DNA of 64,000 bases from positions 393,309 to 457,308 of the forward strand of contig NZ_JADLQQ010000008.1 in assembly GCF_015477765.1 (NCBI RefSeq), written 5' to 3'. Position numbers and translations under genes: made by a program. Every line of letters starts with the position of its first letter. Within the stretch, counting starts at the first letter, position 1. The notes below the pieces were generated by a model. The model was not told the origin of the DNA. It did no database searches and saw only the letters and a list, made by a program, of their open reading frames with translations. This document shows positions 9,152 through 17,418 of this stretch, piece after piece. This DNA comes from Nocardia transvalensis. Lineage in GTDB: Bacteria > Actinomycetota > Actinomycetes > Mycobacteriales > Mycobacteriaceae.

Positions 9152-9496
9152 GTGAACACCGGCAGCTATCACGACCTGCCGCCCGAATACGCGGCGATGT
9201 GGGCACAGGCCGCAGAGGAAGAGAACAAGACCCAGGACATAACGCCCACACCCCCAGCAGACCCGCAGCCGGTTCCAACCTCCGAGCTACCTCCTGTATC
9301 CGGGGCAGCGCCACAGCCGGAGAGTTTTCGACGGGCGGCACCTCCGCCTCTCGTCGGGCCGACCGATTATGACGATGACATCGATCCGTACTACCAGCGC
9401 ACGAGCTGGCTAGTACACGACGAGGCCAGGCCATATGAAGCCGAGAAGTCATCACAGAGATGGCACCCGCCCGCCTTCGGCAACGACAGGCAGTAA
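9152..9496 (+). CDS. Small proline-rich hypothetical protein
   Basis: 114 residues starting at GTG 9152 with GAAGGGAG upstream. Residues 28-75 are rich in Pro, Ala, Thr and Glu and probably disordered. The ends carry short acidic and aromatic stretches (YDDDIDPYYQR). There is no signal peptide and no known domain. It is last in the ESX-associated plus-strand unit, 52 bp after the lipoprotein, and converges on the EspG gene. Confidence 0.5.
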   Translation: MNTGSYHDLPPEYAAMWAQAAEEENKTQDITPTPPADPQPVPTSELPPVSGAAPQPESFRRAAPPPLVGPTDYDDDIDPYYQRTSWLVHDEARPYEAEKSSQRWHPPAFGNDRQ

Positions 9497-9525
9497 CGAA
9501 CCGGGTTCCCATCCGTCGTGACCCG

Positions 9526-10242
9526 TCAGCGGATCTCCGCCAGTCGACTGATGTACGAGGCAAAGCCGTCGTCACCAGCAGGTGCCAACAGCATCTGGTC
9601 GCCGACTGCCAAGAGGTAGCGCCCGTCGCCGGTGAAGTCCAACCAGGTCCGATGCCGCGGTGCCGGTGACATCGGATCTTCCGGCAGGACCGTCACCGTG
9701 AGGTAGCCGCGAGCATCGATCGGCCGGCGCAGCACCTGCCGGAACTGTTTCGCGCGGCGACTGGCGTCGGTCTCCTGCCACTGCCCTGGGTCGGGGCTGA
9801 GCACCGCGTGGCGTGGCTCCCGCATCGTCGGCAACGATCCTGCTGGCGCCGAACCGATCGCCCGCACCAGATGCTTGGCGACATTGCGGGCATGGCAGGA
9901 CACGACCGTCACCGTGTCTGTGGTGGCGAGAATCGCTGCCCCCCAGTCGGAGAAGACGACACCGAGCGCCAGCACAGGGTCCGGTAGCCGCGTCCCGTTC
10001 TCGTATCGGTCACCGAACGCGGTGATGGTGGTGACGTCGCTGCGGGCAAGGAACGTCAGTGTGCCGGTCAGGTCCGGGTCACCGTTGAACGGAAACCGCT
10101 CGGTGAGCCGTAGGGCGGCCTTGGCGTTTTCGGTGCCGACCGTGCCGCGCGGAGCGAGGTTGATGGGGTAGGGGCGACGATCTTGTCCGGTCTCGGTAGC
10201 CCACACGTGCGTGAACTCATCGGGCGTGAACACCCACCGCAC
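9526..10242 (-). CDS. EspG-family ESX chaperone
   Basis: 238 residues from GTG 10242. The start MRWVFTPDEFTHVWATE, the YPINLAPRG-like segment and the alternating strand/helix pattern match EspG proteins, cytosolic chaperones that bind the tip of PE-PPE substrates and deliver them to type VII secretion. It is the last gene of a four-gene unit. Its GTG overlaps the stop of the PPE-like gene by one base (TAGTG), which fits a chaperone made with its client. Confidence 0.75.
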   Translation of the reverse strand: MRWVFTPDEFTHVWATETGQDRRPYPINLAPRGTVGTENAKAALRLTERFPFNGDPDLTGTLTFLARSDVTTITAFGDRYENGTRLPDPVLALGVVFSDWGAAILATTDTVTVVSCHARNVAKHLVRAIGSAPAGSLPTMREPRHAVLSPDPGQWQETDASRRAKQFRQVLRRPIDARGYLTVTVLPEDPMSPAPRHRTWLDFTGDGRYLLAVGDQMLLAPAGDDGFASYISRLAEIR

Positions 10243-11591
10243 TATTCGCCCCTCCGCTGCCCGCTGCCTGTACCTCGGTGCGAGAGCGGTGGCTCATCGA
10301 AAGCGTCGCCGCCCAACACCGGGGGCACCGATGGATCCAGCGACGACAATTCCTCATACCGTCGCCGCAGATACTCGGGGCTGGACTTCGTGCGCTCCTC
10401 ATCGGAGTCCTTGCCGCGACCAGCCTGTGGCACACTGCCCATCGGCATCCCAGGCGCTCCCGCAGGCATCTGGCCAAGCCGAGCACTCGGCGCCCCGACC
10501 GGTGCGGTCGTCGGCACCGGCTGACCCGGAACCGATCTCCCCGGCGCTCTTCCGGAGACTGCACCGCCGCCTCGGCCGGGCAGACTCGGGCCACCGACGC
10601 CGATTCCTCCCGGTCCCGAGCTACCGACGTGGCCACCGCCAGCTCCTGCCGACGTCGTGCTCGACGGCGTGGTCAGGACCGGGGAGCCGTCGCCGGGCAG
10701 GCCAGCCGGTCCACCGGTAAGTGAGGACGGTGTCGTGGTCGCGGCTGGGCTGCCAGTCGAGGATGGTTGTGTCTTGGCCGAGGTGTTGCCGGGTTGCTGA
10801 CTGTCGCTCGCCGGCTGATCACCGGGCTTCTCTTCACCGGAATCGCCACTGCTTTCGGTTCTGCTGGAGTCGGTTCCGCTTGTGCCCGACGAATTGCCGA
10901 TGCTGCCAACCGATCCCGTACCACCCGATCCACGCTGGTCGCCGCCAGGTCCTGGTTGATCACCAGGCGGCGGTGGAGGAGGCATGAACCGAGGCACGCT
11001 GTCTCCCGAGGCCGGCTGAGTAGGGTTGTACACGAAGTTCATAGTGTCCTGCGCATCCGCTTGCGCAGCCGCCGCCGCATTCTGATAGGTCCGCAACCGA
11101 GCACCACCGTCGGCGGCCTCCGCCACTGGATCCGGATCGGGCACATACGGCGGTGGCGGCGGCGGGATCGACGCCTTGACCGTCTGCGCGCTCTCGGAAT
11201 TCAGGCTCATCAGCTGCTGCACCGCAGTCGCTGTCGTATGCGCCTCATTGCCGCCTGACACGAACTCATCCGTCGACTTCTGTGCCGCGCCGGCGAATGT
11301 TCCCGACCAGCTGGTGAATTCGCGCTTCACCTCTTGGGAGAACGCGGTGAACAGTTCGTTCAGCTTGTCGGCCCGGTTTTTCCACTCGGCCGCGATCTGC
11401 CCCAGCGCGCCCGGATCCAGCTTCTGTCGCACCTGATCCCAGATCTGCTGATGGGTATAGGCGTCGAACACCTCACGATCCGGCACATACGCCGGATCGC
11501 TGCCAGCCGGACCGAAACCAGTCACATGCCCCAGCGAGGACACCTTCACCTGGATATCGAAAGCGACATCCTTCGCCTTGTCATCGGCCAT
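10242..11591 (-). CDS. PPE-like protein with long Pro/Gly/Ser-rich tail
   Basis: 449 residues. The first ~170 are helical, with FTSWSGTFAGAA at about 92-103 giving the WxG turn of PPE/WXG100 folds. A polyproline stretch follows (IPPPPPPYVPDPDP). From ~185 to the end the chain is low-complexity Gly/Ser/Pro/Thr. There is no signal peptide; export would be by type VII secretion with the adjacent EspG as chaperone. Nocardial PPE-like proteins do not carry the exact PPE tripeptide, so the family call rests on the WxG fold and gene order. Confidence 0.7.
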   Translation of the reverse strand: MADDKAKDVAFDIQVKVSSLGHVTGFGPAGSDPAYVPDREVFDAYTHQQIWDQVRQKLDPGALGQIAAEWKNRADKLNELFTAFSQEVKREFTSWSGTFAGAAQKSTDEFVSGGNEAHTTATAVQQLMSLNSESAQTVKASIPPPPPPYVPDPDPVAEAADGGARLRTYQNAAAAAQADAQDTMNFVYNPTQPASGDSVPRFMPPPPPPGDQPGPGGDQRGSGGTGSVGSIGNSSGTSGTDSSRTESSGDSGEEKPGDQPASDSQQPGNTSAKTQPSSTGSPAATTTPSSLTGGPAGLPGDGSPVLTTPSSTTSAGAGGGHVGSSGPGGIGVGGPSLPGRGGGAVSGRAPGRSVPGQPVPTTAPVGAPSARLGQMPAGAPGMPMGSVPQAGRGKDSDEERTKSSPEYLRRRYEELSSLDPSVPPVLGGDAFDEPPLSHRGTGSGQRRGE

Positions 11592-11609
11592 TCCTCCCGC
11601 CCCCTCTAT

Positions 11610-12287
11610 CTAGTTGTCCCCGATCCGCGGAATGACAGCCCGCACCAAATCCACCATGCCCGCACACTGCTCCGGAATCGGGCCTTCGATCTTGTCTCCG
11701 AACATGATCCGACCGAAGTCGACATAGCCGACCTTTGTCTGCAGCAGCACGTTGCAGAATGCTCGCCGCTTCTGGCGGACAATCATCGCAGCGTGGCCGT
11801 CGATCGTGACGTCTTCGACTTGGTCGCCGTCCAAGCCCGCCTTGGCCCGGCCTTCGTCCATCGTGCGATTCCCTGACAGAATGCTCAGCACGTATGCCTT
11901 GTTCGGGGTCTTGAATTCACAGCCCAGAAATGTGTACTCGGCGTGGATGTCAGTCGCGCGCTTTCGGGATTCGGGGTCATAACCGATGCGCTTGATCGTC
12001 TCGTCATCGATCCAGGTGCAGGGGTCGAAAGCTACGTCTGGCCGGTTCTCGTTCTGCTGCTTCGGCGGCTGAAGATCTGGTGCTGTCAACGTTGGGAATG
12101 GTGGCCGAATCCCGGGGCCGGTCGCGCTCGAAGTTGTTGCATCACTGGTGCTAGTGGTCGATTGCGCCCGAGGGGTGCCGTTTGACGATGATCCGCATCC
12201 GGCCAGCAGCAAAACCAGCGCCACACCCGCCACGCCCCAGCGAATACGATGCTGTGGGACGCGGTCGCTAGGTGCGTGGATTGTCAT
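11610..12287 (-). CDS. DUF3558 family lipoprotein
   Basis: 225 residues. The signal sequence runs to a VLLLAGC lipobox, followed by a Ser/Thr-rich linker. The DUF3558 signature FDPCTWIDDETIKRIGYDP and a second conserved Cys in FLGCEFKT follow; the two Cys probably form a disulphide. Function is unknown in the family. The ATG overlaps the stop of the upstream WXG-like gene in an ATGA. A second, degenerate DUF3558 copy lies just upstream at 12827-13276. Confidence 0.85.
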   Translation of the reverse strand: MTIHAPSDRVPQHRIRWGVAGVALVLLLAGCGSSSNGTPRAQSTTSTSDATTSSATGPGIRPPFPTLTAPDLQPPKQQNENRPDVAFDPCTWIDDETIKRIGYDPESRKRATDIHAEYTFLGCEFKTPNKAYVLSILSGNRTMDEGRAKAGLDGDQVEDVTIDGHAAMIVRQKRRAFCNVLLQTKVGYVDFGRIMFGDKIEGPIPEQCAGMVDLVRAVIPRIGDN

Positions 12288-12673
12288 GTGTTGTCCTCAA
12301 GATAGACCTCAGTCGCCTTGATCGCGGCCCGATTTGCGTCATCGGCCTCGTTGAACTTCTTTCCGGCAGCCAGATAGGCGGCCTTGTAATGCAGGACCGC
12401 TTCCCGGAAGGCGGCAAGCGTATCCATATACTCTTGCCCTTTGTTGCTGAATCCCTGCGTCAGTGCTCGACCGGAAGGCAGATCCGGGAAGCCTGTGACT
12501 CGAGTCAGCCGCGATGAGGCCGCTATTTCGTCGTACAGGCCATCCGCCAGCTTGTCGCAGGCTGCGGCCAGACGCAGTGCGCCTTCCTCCGGCATCCGGA
12601 ATTCCCCTGCTTTGGCGGCCTCGTACATCGCCTGCCCAGCCCTCTGCCCCTTGTCCGGTAAGGCCACGGCCAC
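12284..12673 (-). CDS. WXG100-like small ESX protein
   Basis: 129 residues, helical, Ala/Lys/Glu-rich, with no signal peptide and no Trp-x-Gly motif visible. It opens a four-gene unit (this gene, DUF3558 lipoprotein, PPE-like, EspG) whose members overlap or nearly touch. By analogy with mycobacterial ESX loci it would be the small helical partner of the PPE-like protein. The family assignment is inferred from context and composition only. Confidence 0.5.
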   Translation of the reverse strand: MAVALPDKGQRAGQAMYEAAKAGEFRMPEEGALRLAAACDKLADGLYDEIAASSRLTRVTGFPDLPSGRALTQGFSNKGQEYMDTLAAFREAVLHYKAAYLAAGKKFNEADDANRAAIKATEVYLEDNT

Positions 12674-12826
12674 TCACCCCCTCGGTCTCGACTGCCGGGC
12701 ATGGGCCAGCCCAGCTTCGGTGAAGGAAGCTTATCAGCGGGTACGAACCGAAGGTTTGGGGACAATGCGCCGTCTGGAGCTGCTTGCGAATCGCACCCCT
12801 TGGCGGCTTTCAGTCCGATCGCGATC

Positions 12827-13276
12827 TCACTCTGGGAGCAGGGGGACCACGATTTTGGCGACCTTGATTGCGTGGTCTCGGGGTTCGACCTGGCTTCGCG
12901 GATCGACTCTCAGTACCTCGACGCTGTAGGAGCCGTGGATCGATGGGAAAACCAGGCTGTAGTGGTCAGCGGGTCGGAACGCCGGACGATAGCCTAGCCC
13001 GCTGCGGTGGTCGATGGTGACCGGGACGAAGTCGGCGCCGATCTTCTTCCGCTGGAAGTCGGTAACGGTATAGATCTGCGCCCATACATCAACCAGGTAG
13101 GTCCGGGCGCCGTCATAGCCGCCGCAGCGTTTGAACCCGTCGACGTGGTCGAGCCCGCCGATGTCGGAGCTGAGCGTGGCCGGGTCGATCCCGATCTGTC
13201 GCCAGGTCTCGTGACTGAGCTGTCGCGGATCCCACAGCGCTGCGGCGGCTGATTGTCGATTATCGGCGTCACGCAC
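12827..13276 (-). CDS. DUF3558-like protein without signal sequence
   Basis: 149 residues from GTG 13276. WDPRQLSHETWRQIGIDPATLS and GFKRCGGYDG follow the DUF3558 pattern, but the first conserved Cys is replaced by Arg and there is no lipoprotein signal. The copy at 11610-12287 is complete, so this is probably a degraded or relocated duplicate. It is separated from the next upstream gene by about 80 bp. It could be a cytoplasmic remnant with no function. Confidence 0.5.
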   Translation of the reverse strand: MRDADNRQSAAAALWDPRQLSHETWRQIGIDPATLSSDIGGLDHVDGFKRCGGYDGARTYLVDVWAQIYTVTDFQRKKIGADFVPVTIDHRSGLGYRPAFRPADHYSLVFPSIHGSYSVEVLRVDPRSQVEPRDHAIKVAKIVVPLLPE

Positions 13277-13354
13277 AAGAGACCGCCTGGGCGAGTCTGT
13301 AGATCAGTTCCATTGTGTTCCTTAAGATTTGAAAGACATCAGGAGAAGCGAGTA

Positions 13355-13528
13355 CTAGGTGGTTCGCTGGTGTTCGATCCAGGCCACGATGACGGCCAGC
13401 TGTGCGGTGATAGCGTCAAGTCGCGCCGTGGTTTCGGTACGCAGGCTGCCGAGATTGGCAGCGATAGCGGTGATCTCGTCGGCCAGGCAGCCGAGATCAT
13501 GCGCCATGCCCTCGAGGTCGACGCTCAC
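13355..13528 (-). CDS. 57-residue coiled-coil protein, last of seven-gene operon
   Basis: Starts at GTG 13528, which overlaps the previous stop (GTGA), and ends at TAG. The sequence is a continuous amphipathic helix (LADEITAIAANLGSLRTET) with heptad spacing of Leu/Ile/Ala. It is probably a small coiled coil or oligomerisation partner. No family was recognised. The overlap with the preceding gene is the main evidence that it is translated. Confidence 0.55.
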   Translation of the reverse strand: MSVDLEGMAHDLGCLADEITAIAANLGSLRTETTARLDAITAQLAVIVAWIEHQRTT

Positions 13529-13992
13529 CCCGGCCTCCTAAGTACGGACCAGAAGTCGCGGCTTACGGCGTCCCACAGGTGCGTCAGGTCCGGCCACCGT
13601 TCCCGTGCCTGTACGAGGTCGGGGCGGTCGCCTGGCGACAGCAAAATGACTGCCGAACCGTCGGCTGTGTTGTCTACGCCCACGATCACGATCCGCTGGT
13701 GGTCCGGGCGCCAGGTTGCCCGGAGGCCACCGGCCTCGGTCTGATGGTTGGTATCGAAGAACACGCGTGAGCTCACCCCAGGTCGGCGGGTCCGCCGAGA
13801 ATGTGTGCTGCCGAACGAATCTCGCGGCGTCTCGTCCCCGCATCCGGAGCGGTGCCAGTAGCAGGCCAACTGCGCGGTCAGGCCATCCCGTGGCAGCGGA
13901 GCAGATTGTCCCGCGGGGTGCAGCGCCGCGGCACGGTTGTAATTGCCTGCGACTGCGTCGAGCGGTCGCTCGGCTGTGGGCAGGCTCGTCAT
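13525..13992 (-). CDS. Hypothetical protein of the seven-gene operon
   Basis: 155 residues from ATG 13992, which overlaps the stop of the previous gene in an ATGA. The N-terminal third is Ala/Pro/Arg-rich with two Cys (ACYWHRSGCGD). The C-terminal half has a compact alpha/beta look (HQRIVIVGVDNTADGSAVILL, then a Trp-rich end). No family recognised. A much longer open frame reaches upstream to 14199 but would overlap the preceding gene by about 200 bp. Confidence 0.55.
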   Translation of the reverse strand: MTSLPTAERPLDAVAGNYNRAAALHPAGQSAPLPRDGLTAQLACYWHRSGCGDETPRDSFGSTHSRRTRRPGVSSRVFFDTNHQTEAGGLRATWRPDHQRIVIVGVDNTADGSAVILLSPGDRPDLVQARERWPDLTHLWDAVSRDFWSVLRRPG

Positions 13993-14330
13993 GCAGGTTC
14001 CGCTTCTGTCGGAGAGTTCGCGCCGTCGCTTTTCGTGGCGGCCCAGTTCTCGGCGTCGGCCTTCGCGGCCTCGACATCTCGCGCGGACGCTTCCCGCAGG
14101 AATCGGCCATCTTCGGCCTTGACCGTCCACGCGCACGTGGTGCGGGTGGTTGGCTTCACGCGCAGGACCAAGCCCTCGGTGCGTTTGATCAGCCGCCATT
14201 CACTGTCGTCGCCGTGCAGTTCCCACCCGTTGGTGGCGTGCTCGGGCCGGATGGGTCCGAACGGCTCGATGAGTGCGCGGGTGCGAAGTTCGCGGATGGC
14301 CGCTGACATCCCGTCGTCGTTGTGCCGCAT
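13989..14330 (-). CDS. Hypothetical protein of the seven-gene operon
   Basis: 113 residues from ATG 14330, directly in a TAATG overlap with the previous stop. It is a soluble alpha/beta protein: a helical start, a strand-rich middle (WELHGDDSEWRLIKRTEGLVLRV) and an acidic, Ala-rich C-terminal helix ending in a flexible tail. No family recognised. Confidence 0.55.
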   Translation of the reverse strand: MRHNDDGMSAAIRELRTRALIEPFGPIRPEHATNGWELHGDDSEWRLIKRTEGLVLRVKPTTRTTCAWTVKAEDGRFLREASARDVEAAKADAENWAATKSDGANSPTEAEPA

Positions 14331-14554
14331 TACCCAACCCCCGTGTGCTTGACCAGAGCGGCCCATATCTCGCGAGGTATCCGGTGGAGGGTCTCGCTAA
14401 GTGTCAGCGGGGCGGAGGGGACAATGACCGTTCCGAGAGGCGGGATGATTTTCAGGATGTCGAGAACCCGGCCCTGCTTGTACCGGTGCACCGTACAGCG
14501 TGTCGTGCGGTGATGAAGGACGTTGGTTTCCGGTGTTGTGATCGCTGCTGTCAT
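14330..14554 (-). CDS. 74-residue hypothetical protein of the seven-gene operon
   Basis: Starts at ATG 14554 in an ATGA overlap with the previous stop and ends in a TAATG overlap with the next start. It is basic in the first half (HHRTTRCTVHRYKQGR), then hydrophobic with prolines (IIPPLGTVIVPSAPLTL). No family recognised. Confidence 0.5.
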   Translation of the reverse strand: MTAAITTPETNVLHHRTTRCTVHRYKQGRVLDILKIIPPLGTVIVPSAPLTLSETLHRIPREIWAALVKHTGVG

Positions 14555-15033
14555 GGCCGCGGCCCATTCTCGAATGATGCTGCGGTCGCGGCGATTTCGG
14601 ACAGGCGTACGAAGTAGGCGGGCGCAGTGGGTGTTCGGGCCCACCACAACGGGTAATCGTTGCCGCCGATAGGCAGTCGGATGCGGCTGCCGTAGGCGGC
14701 GACGGTGATCCCCAACCGGTCCAGTGCCCCGCGCTGGCGCGGGGTGAGGGTGTCGGGGAAGACCAGGATCGTGGTCTGCTGCGCCAGCCGGTCCTCGATC
14801 GCGGCTACGTGCAGGTGCCCCAACGCGTGCCGGGCAAGGCCTGTCGGCACCGACACCGCGCTGTAGCTGGCGCAGACTGGCATCTGCACCCACGCGATAC
14901 CGTCAGCGTCCGGCACGACCTCGGCCGGGATCCGGTAAACCTCCCGATACAGCTGGCACTGGCTGTACGCGGCGGCTTCGGCCATCGCATCGGGCACGCT
15001 TCGAGTGGGGTCGCGGTCGGCGTGGCCGGTCAT
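14551..15033 (-). CDS. Hypothetical protein of the seven-gene operon
   Basis: 160 residues from ATG 15033 (ATGA overlap with the previous stop). A well-composed globular protein: EVYRIPAEVVPDADGIAWVQMP, a central helix, TTILVFPDTLTPRQRGALDRLGI, and a Trp-Trp near NDYPLWWARTP. No Cys pair, membrane segment or known catalytic motif. No family recognised. Confidence 0.55.
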   Translation of the reverse strand: MTGHADRDPTRSVPDAMAEAAAYSQCQLYREVYRIPAEVVPDADGIAWVQMPVCASYSAVSVPTGLARHALGHLHVAAIEDRLAQQTTILVFPDTLTPRQRGALDRLGITVAAYGSRIRLPIGGNDYPLWWARTPTAPAYFVRLSEIAATAASFENGPRP

Positions 15034-15587
15034 GACAGCCTCCAGGGCACCGAGCCGTCGGTGTGCCGAGGCAGGACCCCCAGGTCGATCCGTCGTGGCC
15101 GGGGGACAGGAGCCGCGCCATGGGATCGGCGGCGAGGCTGACGGCGCGTACCTGCCACTAGGGCTGCTGTGAGCCGGTTGTAGCGGTGTCCGGTCTGGCG
15201 GAATGCGGGGGCGAGCGGGCAGTCGTCGCGGTCGTGCGGCCATTTGTGGACCAACACGGCCAGCATGGCGAGGTGGCCGACCATTTCACCGACGGTGACG
15301 ATCTCGGGCAAGTCGTCATCGACCAGGACCACGGTGTCGTTTCGATTGCCCAGGTGCCAGGTCACTTCGTCGTCAATGACGCGCGCGATGGTCCGGGCCA
15401 GGTCCTTCGCTTCGTTCATTCGACTCGGCTCCGACCAAGCGCCGGGGCGCAGAATATCGAGGTCGGCGAGAGAGGTCATCCACATCGTGAGCATGACTTG
15501 TGTGGCGTGTTCCAGCGATGTTGCCGATTTCTCCTCCCCGTCCCACACCGCGACCAGACGGCTCATATTCGGCAGCGGCTCAGACAT
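15030..15587 (-). CDS. Hypothetical protein of the seven-gene operon
   Basis: 185 residues from ATG 15587. The N-terminal ~130 residues are an acidic helical domain (SATSLEHATQVMLTMWMTSLADLDIL, then LPEIVTVGEMVGHLAMLAVLVHKW). The tail is strongly basic (GTRRQPRRRSHG) and may bind nucleic acid. It overlaps the upstream small gene by 8 bp and the downstream one by 4. No family recognised. Confidence 0.55.
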   Translation of the reverse strand: MSEPLPNMSRLVAVWDGEEKSATSLEHATQVMLTMWMTSLADLDILRPGAWSEPSRMNEAKDLARTIARVIDDEVTWHLGNRNDTVVLVDDDLPEIVTVGEMVGHLAMLAVLVHKWPHDRDDCPLAPAFRQTGHRYNRLTAALVAGTRRQPRRRSHGAAPVPRPRRIDLGVLPRHTDGSVPWRLS

Positions 15588-15741
15588 GACACGACCTCGG
15601 CACGATGCCAGCGATCTGCAGGACGGCAAGCAGGTCGGACAGGTAGGGGAGTAGGGCGCTGCGGTGGGGACGGCGGTCGCGGGCCCACCGGAATGGGCAC
15701 GTCGTGCGGTCGATGGGGCGTGTGGCTGATCGGCGGACCAC
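15580..15741 (-). CDS. 53-residue basic protein, first of seven-gene operon
   Basis: Starts at GTG 15741 with a good ribosome site (GGGAGGTATCACC before it) and ends at a TGA inside the first codons of the next gene. The N-terminal half is Arg-rich (RRSATRPIDRTT, RDRRPHRS); the C-terminal half is hydrophobic (YLSDLLAVLQIAGIV). No family. Its ribosome site makes it the likely entry point for translation of the whole overlapping series. Confidence 0.5.
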   Translation of the reverse strand: MVRRSATRPIDRTTCPFRWARDRRPHRSALLPYLSDLLAVLQIAGIVPRSCHV

Positions 15742-15981
15742 GGTGATACCTCCCAGCGAAACTCGGGTGCCCCGCTAACTGGCGATGCCTCGATTCCGGC
15801 GGAAAGCCGGAGCGAAGGACGGGCGTCTGGAACGCAATGGCTCCCTGAGTGTGGTATGTCTCACGTATGCTCGATATGCGCGCGACGCATGAATTGGCCC
15901 GAACGGCCTTTTTCGCTGCGCGAGTCAGAGGTGGACGCTATTATCCGCAGACACGCGGCGAATCCGGATCAGGAAGCCTCC
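15742..15981. promoter_or_regulatory. Divergent promoter region with palindrome
   Basis: Separates the seven-gene minus-strand operon from the plus-strand regulator. TATGCT (15866-15871) is a -10-like box on the plus strand. Just after it lies the inverted repeat ATGCG-CGA-CGCAT (15876-15888), a good size for an HTH dimer site. If the regulator starts at its alternative upstream ATG 15856, these would lie within its first codons. Confidence 0.4.
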
Positions 15982-17418
15982 ATGCCCTTGCGCTTCTGTT
16001 CTTGCGGTACGCGCCTGGCGCAAGACAACTGCACCGGGCTTTGCGGTGCATGCCATCGCCGGTTGGCGTCTTCCCAAGTCGGGGCACCTCGAGTACCCCG
16101 ATCCTTCTGGGGTGATCCAGACATCGCCGCAGCGCTCGACGCTCACCACATCGGTCGTGTCCTGGAGGCGTATCGGCAGCACAGTTGGCACCCGAAACCG
16201 ATCTCGCAGGCAACGGTCGCCAACTGGTGCGCCTTATCTCAGCCGCAGCTATCTCGCATCGTCCACGGGCCCCCGGTTACCGATCTGGCAAAGCTCATGC
16301 GTTGGGCGCATGCCCTGCGCATCCCACCCGACCTACTGTGGTTCCAGATGCCGCAGGGCGACGACCACCTTGGGGATGAGGAGGACGACGTGCACCGTCG
16401 ACAGTTGCTGCGCGGCATCGCAGCTACTTCATCGGCAGCCGTGTCAAGTTCGGTCCTCGACCAGCTCGAGAACCTACGCCGGAGTGTCGAACGCGTGCTC
16501 GCGCCCGACTGCGTCACCAAGGCGACTCTCGACCGGTGGGAGGGATTGCCGAGCACGTATGGGCAGCAGTATCAATCCGTGGCCCCGGCCGAACTGCTCA
16601 CCAACGTGGCCGCCGATTTTGCAGCGCTGCGGCGACATCTGGCGATGCGGCAGTCGACCCGGAATCGGATGACACTGTGCCAAGTCAGCGGACAGCTGGC
16701 GGTACTCGCGGGCATCTTCCTCGCCGCCCAGGGCGATCGCCGAAGCGCTCAGAACTGGTTTCGCACTGCCGGGCTCGCAGCGAAGGAATCGGGCGACCGG
16801 CGACTGGCAGGCACCGCTCTGGTGCGGTCCGCAATCGTAAGCCTCTACCACGGCGCGCCCACTCAGGCGCTTTGTAGCCTCGCTGAGGCGCAACCATTGC
16901 TCGGCGACGCACCGACACCGGCACGGGCCCGTGCGCTGGTAGTACAGGCGCGAAGTCTGGCCAAGGTCGGCAAAACCGATGAGGCGCGATCACGGCTCGC
17001 CGCATCCGAAGATGTTTTCAACGCGATGCCATCATCAGCGCTGCGCGATCCCGCGCTCGGATTCACCGAGCGGCAGTTCTACTTCACCACCGGCAGCGCC
17101 TACACCTATTTGGGTATGACCGCCGAAGCCGAGCAGATGCACCGCGAAGCATTGGCGCTGTATCGTCCTGCCGAGCATCTTGACCCGGCGCTCATCGAAC
17201 TCGACCGCGCACGCTGCATGCTGGTCACCCATAGTCCGCGCAGCGCATGTGCCCACGCCGCCGACGCCATCGCAGCAGTGCCGCCCGAGCATCAGGGCCT
17301 GGTGATCCGCTACGGCCGCGAGTTCTACAGTCAGCTTCCGAGGCCCGTCCGTTTTCTGCCGGAGGCGCAGGACCTGCGTGACCTGATGTTCAGCGCGCCG
17401 CATCGACGGGATTCGTGA
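15982..17418 (+). CDS. HTH regulator with zinc ribbon and TPR repeats
   Basis: 478 residues from ATG 15982; an alternative ATG 15856 would add 42 residues. The N-terminus has two Cys pairs (CSCG, CGAC) with the spacing of a zinc ribbon. An HTH of the Cro/C1 type follows at about 60-125 (ISQATVANWCALSQPQLSRIV, then KLMRWAHALRIPPDLLW). From ~180 to the end are TPR-like helical pairs (GDRRSAQNWFRTAGLAAKESGD; GMTAEAEQMHREALALY). The architecture fits actinobacterial XRE-TPR regulators that read a peptide or small-molecule signal. It is divergent from the seven-gene operon and probably controls it. Its end overlaps the convergent FAH gene by 29 bp. Confidence 0.75.
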   Translation: MPLRFCSCGTRLAQDNCTGLCGACHRRLASSQVGAPRVPRSFWGDPDIAAALDAHHIGRVLEAYRQHSWHPKPISQATVANWCALSQPQLSRIVHGPPVTDLAKLMRWAHALRIPPDLLWFQMPQGDDHLGDEEDDVHRRQLLRGIAATSSAAVSSSVLDQLENLRRSVERVLAPDCVTKATLDRWEGLPSTYGQQYQSVAPAELLTNVAADFAALRRHLAMRQSTRNRMTLCQVSGQLAVLAGIFLAAQGDRRSAQNWFRTAGLAAKESGDRRLAGTALVRSAIVSLYHGAPTQALCSLAEAQPLLGDAPTPARARALVVQARSLAKVGKTDEARSRLAASEDVFNAMPSSALRDPALGFTERQFYFTTGSAYTYLGMTAEAEQMHREALALYRPAEHLDPALIELDRARCMLVTHSPRSACAHAADAIAAVPPEHQGLVIRYGREFYSQLPRPVRFLPEAQDLRDLMFSAPHRRDS

